From Planctomycetota bacterium (GTDB lineage Bacteria; Planctomycetota; Phycisphaerae; UBA1845): a stretch of 64,000 nt of DNA. The stretch's first letter is position 1, and each line of letters begins with the position of its first letter. Shown here one piece after another: positions 55,151 to 64,000 of this stretch. Location of the stretch: NCBI GenBank assembly GCA_016208685.1, contig JACQXM010000015.1, forward strand, positions 205,116-269,115, given 5' to 3'. The notes under the pieces are model-generated. The model worked only from the letters and a program-made list of their open reading frames with translations, was not told the origin of the DNA and did no database searches. The translations under genes and the position numbers were made by a program.

Positions 55151-55640
55151 TCACCTCGCGGTCGTCAGGCACAACGCGTACCTCACCTCGGTGACCTCCA
55201 CACCCCAGAGACGACCAGGACGCTCCTCGGACTTCTCGGAGCGCTGCTTCCGGTACAGGCTGGCCGCCGCCGTCAGCGCGCTGACAGTCTATAGAAACAC
55301 CGGTTTGTATCCGCGCTGCCGGAGAACCAGATGCCCTCGCCGGGCAGTGTCCGCCCCAGTCCCAAGCTCCGCAGGGCAGGCACCACCAGGAACCAGCGCA
55401 ACTGCGCCTCGGACGGAGATGCGCGCACGATGGCGATGCAGCCGGCGAGGGTCGCGTAGCGCTCGGCAATCCAAAGTCGGTTGTCGTCGGTGCGATGGCA
55501 GACGAATTCCGCCAGCGGGCCGGGCACGTGCGCGTCGAACGTCGAGTCGAACCCGTATTCGCTCGCGTAAAGCGTCCCGTGCAGGCGGGCGATTTCACCC
55601 AGGTCGCCGGGCTGGAGGCGCGTGCCGATCGTCCTTAGGC
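55151..55640 (-). pseudogene. Decayed GNAT acetyltransferase gene
   Basis: Reading the minus strand, the first part encodes LRTIGTRLQPGDLGEIARLH, then LYASEYGFDSTFDAHV and the acetyl-CoA loop region AQLRWFLVVPALRSLGLGRT, all typical of the GNAT group found as stand-alone or MarR-fused enzymes. At about 55322 a base is lost (a TGC-type codon reduced to TC) and the frame shifts. The shifted frame continues as RQRGYKPVFL, then a TAG at 55289-55291 replaces the usual Trp codon, and then TVSALTAAASLYRK and RLWGVEVTEVRYALCL before its proper stop. No start codon remains at the expected place. One frameshift and one nonsense change show a recently inactivated gene. Confidence 0.8.
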
Positions 55641-55708
55641 GACCGGGTCTTGCGAGCGACGACGCCGGCGATTCCGTACCGGCGATTGTAGCCGGCTTGC
55701 CTTACGTC

Positions 55709-55728
55709 CCCCACCGCAAGCGGTGGGG
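55709..55728. repeat. Perfect 20-nt palindrome CCCCACCGC-AA-GCGGTGGGG
   Basis: Nine-base arms around a 2-nt centre, between the GNAT pseudogene and a small membrane protein gene. It resembles the short palindromes in the dispersed repeats of this window, but no second identical copy was noticed. Confidence 0.5.
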
Positions 55729-55882
55729 CACTCAGACGGGCGATGGGAGACAACATGGCCGCCAGGGCCGTGGCGATGCCAAGCCATGCGGTCTGGCCGT
55801 TCGCCGCGTCGCGCGTTTTCTATGCGGACTTGATGGCCTACCCGGTGTATGATGGTGCTGCTCCGGACAAGCCGAGCGTTCC

Positions 55883-56248
55883 ATGGAAAGAACGGTAGCA
55901 ATTCTCGCGTACCTTGCCGCCGCGTGGCCAGTAGTGCTGTTCGTTGCGCTGGCGGTGCCGGCATGGAAACGAGGGAGAATCCCCGAGCGGCGGTGGATCC
56001 TTCTATTGAGCACGTTCGCCGCGTTCATCGCGGTCTCGCTTGTGCTTCACTGGCTGATGCCGTCGGCGGAGCGCGGCGTCCCGCGGGCGGTCAATCGGTG
56101 GGGGTTAGGTTGGCGATCCGAACTTGAAATGACCCCGCTGGAGCGCTGGCTGGTGCTGGGGGTTCTTGTGGTCGTCGCGGTTGCGCTGCGGTCGTTCGTA
56201 ACGGGCAAGCTCTGGGAGCCGACGGTACGTCGGTGGAATCGAACCTGA
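55883..56248 (+). CDS. Small three-helix membrane protein
   Basis: A 121-aa protein with hydrophobic helices at about residues 7-29, 38-60 and 87-106 and a basic C-terminus (LWEPTVRRWNRT). No family recognised. It precedes the zinc-ribbon protein by 49 nt on the same strand and may be cotranscribed with it. Confidence 0.5.
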   Translation: MERTVAILAYLAAAWPVVLFVALAVPAWKRGRIPERRWILLLSTFAAFIAVSLVLHWLMPSAERGVPRAVNRWGLGWRSELEMTPLERWLVLGVLVVVAVALRSFVTGKLWEPTVRRWNRT

Positions 56249-56297
56249 GTCGCGCGGGAGCGCCGACGACCGTCGCTCACCAGGCAGGAGCAAGCAC

Positions 56298-56696
56298 ATG
56301 AAATACAAGACGATGTTCCGCCTTTTCGTTAAGGCAGCGGGAGTTCTTCTTTTCGCTTCAAGTGCTGGAAGTGCGCTCGGGCTGACCCTTACCGCCCTTC
56401 TTGACTGGACGCACCCGGTTGTGCCGGGGTATTCCATGGCGAGGGCCATACTACCGGGGGTCGGTGGGTCCCTGTTTCCTTGCGCGGTGGGTCTCTATCT
56501 CTTCTTCGGCGGCAAGTGGATCGTCAATCTAGCGATCCCGACCAACCACCCCTACTGCCCGGAGTGCGCGTACGATCTCACCGGCGCGCCCGCCGGCCGA
56601 TGTCCGGAGTGCGGCACCCCGTTTCGGATGGAAGACCCGGCGCCGGCGGCGCTGGGTGCTTCGCCCGCGGGCGGCCCGGCCGAGCCCGGTGCGTAG
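56298..56696 (+). CDS. Small membrane protein with C-terminal zinc ribbon (paralogue of 11407)
   Basis: A 132-aa protein with an AGGAG Shine-Dalgarno. Two or three hydrophobic segments (around residues 10-30, 50-72) are followed by CPECAYDLTG and CPECGTPF, the same four-cysteine ribbon layout as the protein at 11407-11838, with Ala in place of Gly in the CxxCGYD motif. An Ala/Pro-rich tail ends the protein. Function unknown; the ribbon type is common among planctomycete membrane proteins. Confidence 0.65.
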   Translation: MKYKTMFRLFVKAAGVLLFASSAGSALGLTLTALLDWTHPVVPGYSMARAILPGVGGSLFPCAVGLYLFFGGKWIVNLAIPTNHPYCPECAYDLTGAPAGRCPECGTPFRMEDPAPAALGASPAGGPAEPGA

Positions 56697-56834
56697 AGAT
56701 GAGGTCGCTCACCCCGCCGGCCCGCAGTCGCCGTTGAGACCGGCTGTTGCGCCGGCGAAGCCCGTACGTCGTAGGCAACGGCGTTAACCTCGCTGTAGGA
56801 TGGTCTCTTTGACCGGGCGGGAGCCGGGCGGGGC

Positions 56835-58220
56835 ATGCACTACGACGCGGTGATCATCGGCGCGGGGATGTCGGGGCTGGCGGCGGGAATCCGCCTCGCC
56901 TACTTCGACAAGCGCGTCTGCATTCTGGAAAAGCACTACGCCTACGGTGGGCTGAACTCGTATTACACCCTTGAGGGCCGCGAGTTCGACGTCGGCCTGC
57001 ACGCGGTCACCAACTACGCTCCCGCGCAACGTCGCGCCGCGCCGTTCAACCGGTTGCTGCGCCAACTGCGCCTGTCTCGTGAGGAGCTCGACCTGCGGCC
57101 GCAGCGCTTTTCGGAGATAACCTTCCCCGGCACGCGGCTGCGCTTCACCAACGACATCACGGTGTTGACGGAGCAGATTGCCGCGGCATTTCCCGCGGAG
57201 TCGGAAGGCTTCCGCAGGCTCCTTGCTGCCGTGGGGGAATTCGACGACACCCGCCTGGACGCACCGTACGTTTCCGCGCGCCGCGTGCTGGGCGAGTACC
57301 TGCGCGATCCGCGCCTGATCGACATGCTGCTGCTGCCCCTCATGTACTACGGCAGCGCCGAAGAGCGCGACATGGACTTCACGCAGTTTGTCATACTGTT
57401 CAAGAGCATCCTCTGCGAAGGGTTCGCCCGGCCGCGCGGCGGCGTGCGAACGGTGCTCAAGGCACTGGTGCGCAAGTACCGCGGCTGCGGCGGAGCGCTG
57501 CGCATGCGGTGCGGCGTGGAACGGTTGCTGGTTCAGGGGTCGCGGGTCAGCGAAATCGTGTTGAGCTCCGGGGAAGTGCTCACCGCGGACGCGGTCCTGT
57601 CATCGGCGGGGTACTGGGAGACGATGCGCCTGTGCACGTCGCACGGCAAGCCGCCGCCGCCGGACGAAGTCGGTCGAGTGTCGTTCGTGGAGGTGATCGC
57701 CGTGCTGGACGAGCTGCCCGCGCGCCTGGGCCACGAGGCGACGATTACGTTCTTCAACGAGGCCGAGACGTTCACCTACGCCCGCCCCGACGAACCCGTG
57801 GACTTCCGCAGCGGCGTGATCTGCTGCCCCAGCAACTACGAAGGGCATGAGGACATGCCCGAGGGGCTCTTCCGCGTGACCTGGTTGGCAAATGCGGAGG
57901 CGTGGATGAGCGGCGACGACGCAGCCTACCGGGCCCGGAAGGCGGCGCTGCGCGAGCCCTTCCTGCGCTTTGCCGAGCGTTGCATGCCCGGCGCCGGCGC
58001 CCACGTGGTGTACGTTGACATCTTCACGCCGCGGACCATCCAGCGCTACACCGGCCACATCAACGGCGCGGTGTACGGGGCCCCGCGCAAGCGGCGCGAC
58101 GGGCGCACCCCCCTTAGCAACCTCTTCATCTGCGGGACGGACCAGGGGTATCTGGGAATCGTCGGCGCGATGATCAGCGGCGTGACCATCGCCAACCTGC
58201 ACGTACTGGACGGGCTGTAA
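56835..58220 (+). CDS. FAD-dependent oxidoreductase, phytoene desaturase/retinol saturase-like
   Basis: A 461-aa flavoprotein. The Rossmann motif DAVIIGAGMSGLAAGIRLAY (GxGxxG at residues 8-13) and EKHYAYGGLNSYYTLEGREF bind FAD. The C-terminal NLFICGTDQGYLGIVGAMISG is the second FAD motif of the CrtI/amine-oxidase-like group. The nearest well-known enzymes are carotenoid desaturases and all-trans-retinol 13,14-reductase, but no carotenoid genes are nearby, so substrate is open. No signal peptide; probably cytoplasmic or membrane-associated. Confidence 0.8.
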   Translation: MHYDAVIIGAGMSGLAAGIRLAYFDKRVCILEKHYAYGGLNSYYTLEGREFDVGLHAVTNYAPAQRRAAPFNRLLRQLRLSREELDLRPQRFSEITFPGTRLRFTNDITVLTEQIAAAFPAESEGFRRLLAAVGEFDDTRLDAPYVSARRVLGEYLRDPRLIDMLLLPLMYYGSAEERDMDFTQFVILFKSILCEGFARPRGGVRTVLKALVRKYRGCGGALRMRCGVERLLVQGSRVSEIVLSSGEVLTADAVLSSAGYWETMRLCTSHGKPPPPDEVGRVSFVEVIAVLDELPARLGHEATITFFNEAETFTYARPDEPVDFRSGVICCPSNYEGHEDMPEGLFRVTWLANAEAWMSGDDAAYRARKAALREPFLRFAERCMPGAGAHVVYVDIFTPRTIQRYTGHINGAVYGAPRKRRDGRTPLSNLFICGTDQGYLGIVGAMISGVTIANLHVLDGL

Positions 58221-58280
58221 CCGCGCAGCGGGCGACCGTCGCCGGTCGCGGCGCCGGGCGCGCGAGCTCTATCCGCGGCA

Positions 58281-58571
58281 TCAACCCTTCTCTTTGCCCT
58301 TGGGCTTTTCCTTTTCCTTCTCGGCGGGCTTGGCGGCTTCGGCGGCGGGTTCGGCGGTGGTGCCGGCTGCGGCGTCAGCCTTCTTTTCCGCCTTACCCTT
58401 CTTGCCCACGGCCACCTTGCGGTGCGCCACCTTGGGCAGCCCGTAAGGACGGGCCGTGTCATCCGTCCAACTTCCCGCATCCTTCAGGCGCGCGATCCGC
58501 TCGGCGCGGGTGAGCACGTTGCGATGCCGTTCCAGCACGCTGCGTGACTTCAACGACTTATCCATCGACAT
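58281..58571 (-). CDS. PVC-type small basic protein
   Basis: A 96-aa protein starting MSMDKSLKSRSVLERHRNVL and TRAERIARLKDAGSW, then GLPKVAHRKV, the hallmark of the small basic protein shared by Chlamydiae, Verrucomicrobia and Planctomycetes (TIGR04137 type). The last 45 residues are a Lys/Ala/Glu-rich tail. A GGAG Shine-Dalgarno precedes the ATG. Thought to be associated with ribosomes, though its role is not established. It is a good phylum-level marker for this window. Confidence 0.85.
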   Translation of the reverse strand: MSMDKSLKSRSVLERHRNVLTRAERIARLKDAGSWTDDTARPYGLPKVAHRKVAVGKKGKAEKKADAAAGTTAEPAAEAAKPAEKEKEKPKGKEKG

Positions 58572-58774
58572 GAAACAACTCCGATCTTCCTGGAACGACC
58601 CGCGGGCCCCGCAACCATGTTGCCCAGCGGACCCGGCGTCGAGGCCGCCGCGGCGAATTCCGCCGGCGCCCTCGCGCCCTCTCTGAACACCATCACAAGT
58701 CCGCGTGGTCGTGCCCGACGCCGCCGTGTCCGCCGCGATCCCTTACGGGGACAACGGCCGGCGCGTCGCACAGC

Positions 58775-59647
58775 CTACCACGTGTCCCCCTTCAACGTCT
58801 TGAAATACCCTTCGAGCTTGTACCCGCCGCCGGAGGCGTAATACTTCGCCCCCACCGCACGCAGCTTCTGCAGAAGCTGTTCACCGGACTCCTTCTGCTT
58901 GGGATCCTTGGTGTCGAATCCCTGCGTCACCATCAGGTGAACGGCCCCGCCGCGGCTCCGAACCACCGTGCTTGCGATCCCGTGTTCCGCCAGGAAGGCC
59001 TGCGCTCGATCCGCCGCCTCGACGTTCTGGCCGGCAAACTCCTGCGCCAGAATGTACGTGAGCCCGCGCGTCCAAATCGGCTGGTTCCCGGCACGCGAAG
59101 GCGACGCCGCAGCCGCGGGCTCGGCCGGCGGCGACTTAGTCGCCGTCGGCGGGTCAAGCAGGGTGCCCACAAGGTGCGTGGCGGGCGGCTGGCTCCTGGC
59201 CTCCTGAACCTCGTCCTTGACGCCTTCGGCCTGCGACGGCTCCTGCAACAGCGCCGCCTGCATCCCGGCGCGCATCCCAGAGCGGCTGCCCAGGGCGTAG
59301 GCGGCTACCAGCACCATCAACCCTAAGAAGACGGCGACCGCGGCGGTCAGGCTGGTAAACGACAGCCGGATGCGCCGCCCATCGACCTCGAGCAACGGCT
59401 CGTGCTCCGCCCGATGTTCGGGCCGTTCGCCTCGGGCGTCCGGGGTTTCGGGGCTCCCGCCGGGGGTGAGCTTCAGAATCCGATCCGTCCCGGCTTCGGG
59501 GCTTTCGCCCGCGGCTTTACCGCCACCGGCGGGTCGCGCGCCCCGGGCACCCGACCACCATCGCGGCACGCGAAGCACCCGCGCCGCGTCCTGCCGCTTG
59601 CGATCCAGCAACTCGAACAAAGCGGGTCCGTGCTTGGTCTTGGGCAT
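58775..59647 (-). CDS. Single-pass membrane protein with SPOR-like C-terminal domain
   Basis: A 290-aa protein with GAGGAGG before ATG 59647. The N-terminus (MPKTKHGPALFELLDRKRQD) is a cytoplasmic stretch, a hydrophobic helix lies at about residues 110-132, and the outer part ends in a domain (TYILAQEFAGQNVEAADRAQ, FLAEHGIASTVVRSRGGAVH, GEQLLQKLRAVGAKYYASGG) that resembles SPOR or related planctomycete repeats. The frame is open upstream but only this start has a ribosome-binding site. A role at the cell envelope is inferred from topology. Confidence 0.6.
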   Translation of the reverse strand: MPKTKHGPALFELLDRKRQDAARVLRVPRWWSGARGARPAGGGKAAGESPEAGTDRILKLTPGGSPETPDARGERPEHRAEHEPLLEVDGRRIRLSFTSLTAAVAVFLGLMVLVAAYALGSRSGMRAGMQAALLQEPSQAEGVKDEVQEARSQPPATHLVGTLLDPPTATKSPPAEPAAAASPSRAGNQPIWTRGLTYILAQEFAGQNVEAADRAQAFLAEHGIASTVVRSRGGAVHLMVTQGFDTKDPKQKESGEQLLQKLRAVGAKYYASGGGYKLEGYFKTLKGDTW

Positions 59648-60203
59648 GCCGCTCGCCTCCTCAAATGCCCCGCGATCCGGTGATCGTTGAGGGAGCATAG
59701 CGTTCCGCCGGGCTTTTGCAAGCAACCGCGGGAACGGGCGCGGATGCTGCACGCGAACGCGGTAGGGCGGATCGCGAAGCAAGTACCCACATCCCACGGT
59801 GACGCCAGCGACGCCAGGGTCCAAAGCCCCCGGAGGTGTCGCCCTGGGGTAGCCGGGCCTGCCCGCTGGAGTGTCGGTCTCACGGCGACGGCAATGCCCT
59901 TCCCGCGCCGCGCTGTCAATTTGGCACGCGGCGCCCGGCTTTCGCCGTGCTCCTGCCAAGCTGGCAGCGCTTACGCTCCGTCGCCAGCCCGCCGATCAGA
60001 GCGCAATCTATTGTGACATAGCTATTTACGTAAGCGTGAGCCGCACCGCGGCGTTGGCGCCGCTCTTGCTCTGAAGTAGCGCGACCGGCCTCGCGCGGAG
60101 CGCGCGCCGACGCCGACTTCACTCCGCCGCCATCGGCGCTTGCCGTGGGGTGGCGGTTATCCGTAACAAGGCTCGACTCAAGGAACCTATGGAGACAGGC
60201 GCT
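59648..60203. other. Divergent intergenic region upstream of groEL1
   Basis: About 550 nt with no supported gene. An AT-rich patch at 60005-60035 (CTATTGTGACATAGCTATTT) stands out and is the best candidate promoter region for groEL1, but no clear -35/-10 pair is seen. The CIRCE inverted repeat of HrcA was looked for and not found. Confidence 0.35.
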
Positions 60204-61850
<1,647 letters not shown>

Positions 61851-61860
61851 GGGGAATGAG

Positions 61861-61939
61861 GAATTGGGAATAGGAAATGACGAAGGGTTCCTCGGCTCGT
61901 GCGAATCCATCTGAATTCCTAATTCAGAATTCCCAATTC
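61861..61939. repeat. Inverted-repeat element between groEL1 and groES
   Basis: GAATTGGGAAT (61861-61871) pairs perfectly with ATTCCCAATTC (61929-61939), enclosing further GGAATT/AATTCC-type pairs. A related element separates groES from groEL2. Such AT-containing inverted repeats stand out in this GC-rich DNA and may form transcript hairpins or be remnants of small mobile elements. Confidence 0.65.
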
Positions 61940-62000
61940 ACCCTTCCCAACAGTAAGGATCAACGCCAGGGAGCGAATCGCTCAACGGGAGAACTAAGGA

Positions 62001-62327
62001 ATGGCAACCGCAACCGCAACCCCGACCAAGAAGAAGATCAAGTTCCGTCCCATGGATGACCGCGTGCTGGTCGAGCCCAGCGAGGCGGCGGAGACGACGG
62101 CCGGCGGGATCATCCTGCCGGACAACGCCCGCGAGAAGCCCCAGCGCGGAACCGTGGTCGCCGTCGGCCCGGGCAAGCTGCTGGACAGCGGCAAGCGCGG
62201 CGAGATGTCGGTGAAGATGGGCGACGAAGTGTTCTACGGGAAGTACTCCGGCACGGAGATCGATTTCGGGACCGACAAGTACGTCGTGCTCCGCGAAGGC
62301 GATCTGCTGGCGATCGTGGACCGGTAG
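62001..62327 (+). CDS. groES: Co-chaperonin GroES
   Basis: Heptameric lid of the GroEL chamber. The 108-aa protein has an N-terminal extension (MATATATPTKKK) before the conserved RPMDDRVLVEP. The mobile loop SEAAETTAGGIILPD ends with the IIL-type contact, and GTVVAVGPGK, VKMGDEVFYGKYSGTEI and YVVLREGDLLAIV follow. It lies between two groEL genes, about 190 nt from the second. Confidence 0.97.
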   Translation: MATATATPTKKKIKFRPMDDRVLVEPSEAAETTAGGIILPDNAREKPQRGTVVAVGPGKLLDSGKRGEMSVKMGDEVFYGKYSGTEIDFGTDKYVVLREGDLLAIVDR

Positions 62328-62341
62328 GAGGGATGAATTAG

Positions 62342-62473
62342 GAATTGGGAATGCGGAGTTCGGAATGCGACCGTGCTTGCGAGCCGCGGGCTTTAGCCCG
62401 CGCGGCCCGTCAACCCCGACGCAACCGCGGTCGGAGTGTGGTTTCCGCATTCCGAATTCACCATTCCGCATTC
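62342..62473. repeat. Inverted-repeat element between groES and groEL2
   Basis: TTCGGAATGCG (62359-62369) pairs with CGCATTCCGAA (62446-62456), and GAATGCGGA pairs with TCCGCATTC at the outer ends. GGAATTGGGAAT at the left end repeats the core of the groEL1-groES element. Inside is a GC-rich hairpin CCGCGGGCTTTAGCCCGCGC (62385-62404) resembling module B of the dispersed repeats. Confidence 0.7.
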
Positions 62474-62516
62474 TGGAATGGCGTGTTGATCGTGGATTTC
62501 TCTTGAGGATCGAACG

Positions 62517-64000
62517 ATGCCTAAGCAACTGATGTTTTCCCAGGATGCGCGGCAGCGCATGCTGGACGGACTCACCAAACTTGCCGACGCGGTGAAGGTC
62601 ACCATGGGCCCCACCGGTCGCAACGTCATCCTGCATAAGTCCTATGGGGCGCCGCGGGTCACCAAGGACGGGGTAAGCGTCAGCAAGGAAGTCGAGCTGC
62701 CGCAGCCCTTCGAAAACATGGGCGCCAAGCTCATCAACCAGGTGGCCTCCAAGACCAGCGACGTGGTGGGCGATGGAACCACCGCCGCCACCGTGCTCGC
62801 GGAAGCCATCTTCCGCGAAGGCTTCAAGCTGGTCACCGCCGGCGCCAACCCCATGGCCATCAAGCGCGGCATCGACCAGGCCGTCGCCGCCGCGGTGCAG
62901 GCCATCAAGGACCTTTCCGTGAAGGTCCGTTCCAACGACGACCTCGCCAAGATCGCCACCATCTCCGCCAACGGTGACGGGGAGATCGGCAAACTCCTCG
63001 CCAGCGCCTTAGAGCAGGTGGGCACCGACGGCGTGGTGGAGATCGAGGAAGGCAAATCGCTGGAGACCGAGAAGGAAGTGGTCGAGGGCATGCAGTTCGA
63101 CAAGGGCTTCATTTCGCCCTACTTCATGACCAACCCCAGCTCGCTGGAGTGCGTCCTGACCGACCCCGCGATCCTGGTGTACGAGAAGAAGATCTCGAAC
63201 CTCCGCTCCTTCGTGCCGGCGCTGGAGGCGATCGCCACCGGCGGCCGCAGCCTGCTGGTCATCGCCGAGGACGTGGAAGGCGAAGCCCTTGCCGGCCTGG
63301 TGGTCAACAAGATTCGGGGCGTGCTCCAGTGCTGCGCCGTGAAGGCCCCCGGCTTCGGCGATCGCCGCAAAGCCATGCTCGGCGACATCGCCGCCCTCAC
63401 CGGCGCCACCATGATCAGCGAAGACCTGGGCATGAAGCTCGAGAACATCAGCCTCAATGAGATGGGTTCGGCCAAGAAGGTGGTGGTGGACAAGGACAAC
63501 ACCACCGTCATTCAGGGTGCGGGCAAGAAGGCGGACATCAAGGCCCGCGTGGATCAGATTCGCGCCCAGATCGAGAAGACCACCAGCGACTACGACCGCG
63601 AGAAGCTCCAGGAGCGCCTGGCGCGGCTCACGGGCGGCGTGGCGGTCATTCGCGTCGGCGGCGCGACCGAGGTCGAGGTCAAGGAGCGTAAGGATCTGGT
63701 CGACGACGCCTTCCACGCCACGAGGGCGGCGGCCGAGGAGGGCATCGTCCCCGGCGGCGGCGTGGCGTTTCTACGGGCCATTCCGGCGGTGACCAAGGTC
63801 CGCGACAAGGTCCGCGGCGACGAGAAGATCGGCGTGGACATCATCTTGCAGGCGCTTCGCGCTCCCACGCGGCAGCTCGTGGCCAACAGCGGCCGCGACG
63901 GCGACGTGGCCGTGGAGTACATCCTGGAAAAGAGCGGCAACCACGGCATGGACGTCCGCGCCGGCGAATACGTGGACATGGTTAAGGCGGGCATCATCGA
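62517..64000 (+). CDS. groEL: Chaperonin GroEL, copy 2 (3' end outside window)
   Basis: Starts [20 protein letters not shown] with GAGG about 8 nt before ATG 62517 and stays open to the right edge, covering about 494 codons of a protein usually near 540-550 aa. ATP-site motifs ([31 protein letters not shown]) and the Asp in [14 protein letters not shown] are intact. It is clearly diverged from copy 1 (for example [10 protein letters not shown] against [10 protein letters not shown]). Two GroELs with one GroES suggest specialised chambers; copy 2 looks closer to the conventional type in its core, but its tail is not visible. Confidence 0.96.
   Translation, partial: MPKQLMFSQDARQRMLDGLTKLADAVKVTMGPTGRNVILHKSYGAPRVTKDGVSVSKEVELPQPFENMGAKLINQVASKTSDVVGDGTTAATVLAEAIFREGFKLVTAGANPMAIKRGIDQAVAAAVQAIKDLSVKVRSNDDLAKIATISANGDGEIGKLLASALEQVGTDGVVEIEEGKSLETEKEVVEGMQFDKGFISPYFMTNPSSLECVLTDPAILVYEKKISNLRSFVPALEAIATGGRSLLVIAEDVEGEALAGLVVNKIRGVLQCCAVKAPGFGDRRKAMLGDIAALTGATMISEDLGMKLENISLNEMGSAKKVVVDKDNTTVIQGAGKKADIKARVDQIRAQIEKTTSDYDREKLQERLARLTGGVAVIRVGGATEVEVKERKDLVDDAFHATRAAAEEGIVPGGGVAFLRAIPAVTKVRDKVRGDEKIGVDIILQALRAPTRQLVANSGRDGDVAVEYILEKSGNHGMDVRAGEYVDMVKAGII

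Noticed and set aside
59648..60203. CIRCE element upstream of groEL1
   Set aside because: No TTAGCACTC/GAGTGCTAA pair is present in the gap.

Overview
The window looks like a chromosomal segment of a high-GC member of the Planctomycetota, probably close to Phycisphaerae. Sequence support for this: a small basic protein of the PVC-superphylum type (58281-58571), two membrane proteins ending in the planctomycete-style zinc ribbon CxxCGYDLxG...CPECG (11407, 56298), a secreted protein carrying the DCNGNxxPDxCD motif (1-6802), an oversized SecA, and a groEL-groES-groEL cluster. The lineage is inferred from these features, not from a search.

Layout. 1-6.8 kb: the 3' part of a giant secreted M6-type metalloprotease with six PKD domains. 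7-11.3 kb: secA. 11.4-15.6 kb: a zinc-ribbon membrane protein, a DUF115/Maf-like protein and a nucleotidyltransferase fused to a cluster-less radical-SAM-like/SPASM domain. 15.7-23.2 kb: a sugar-nucleotide pyrophosphorylase, an M64 peptidase with a dockerin-like tail, an S9 peptidase, tsaB and a GYF-like zinc-ribbon protein. 23.6 kb: two parS sites. 23.7-26.3 kb: an MFS protein and lexA. 26.7-29.8 kb: a divergent NtrC-like regulator and histidine kinase. 29.9-32.5 kb: gatC-gatA-GNAT. 32.5-37.2 kb: guaB, two unknown genes and guaA, packed as one operon. 37.3-42 kb: an aminotransferase remnant, a methyltransferase, a lower-GC three-gene island (small protein, HExxH protein, dCTP deaminase) and an AbrB/MraZ-like protein.

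42-48.6 kb holds gyrB, dciA, dnaN and dnaA on one strand, divergent from a single-domain response regulator. This is the usual origin-proximal arrangement, but recF is absent and no canonical DnaA boxes were seen. The parS pair lies about 24 kb from dnaA, which fits an origin-proximal position. 49.6-52.6 kb: a large TPR/peptidase-MA protein. 52.9-59.6 kb: an SplB-like radical SAM protein, a DUF1579-like protein, a decayed GNAT gene, small membrane proteins, an FAD oxidoreductase, the PVC small basic protein and a SPOR-like membrane protein. 60.2-64 kb: groEL1, groES and the first part of groEL2, separated by inverted-repeat elements.

The most unusual items are the low-GC dCTP deaminase/metalloprotease operon, the nucleotidyltransferase-SPASM fusion that has lost the iron-sulfur cysteines, the eight-cysteine insert and tandem helical repeats in SecA, the NtrC-like regulator with altered GAFTGA and Walker B residues, and a two-module dispersed repeat whose modules have flipped relative to each other.
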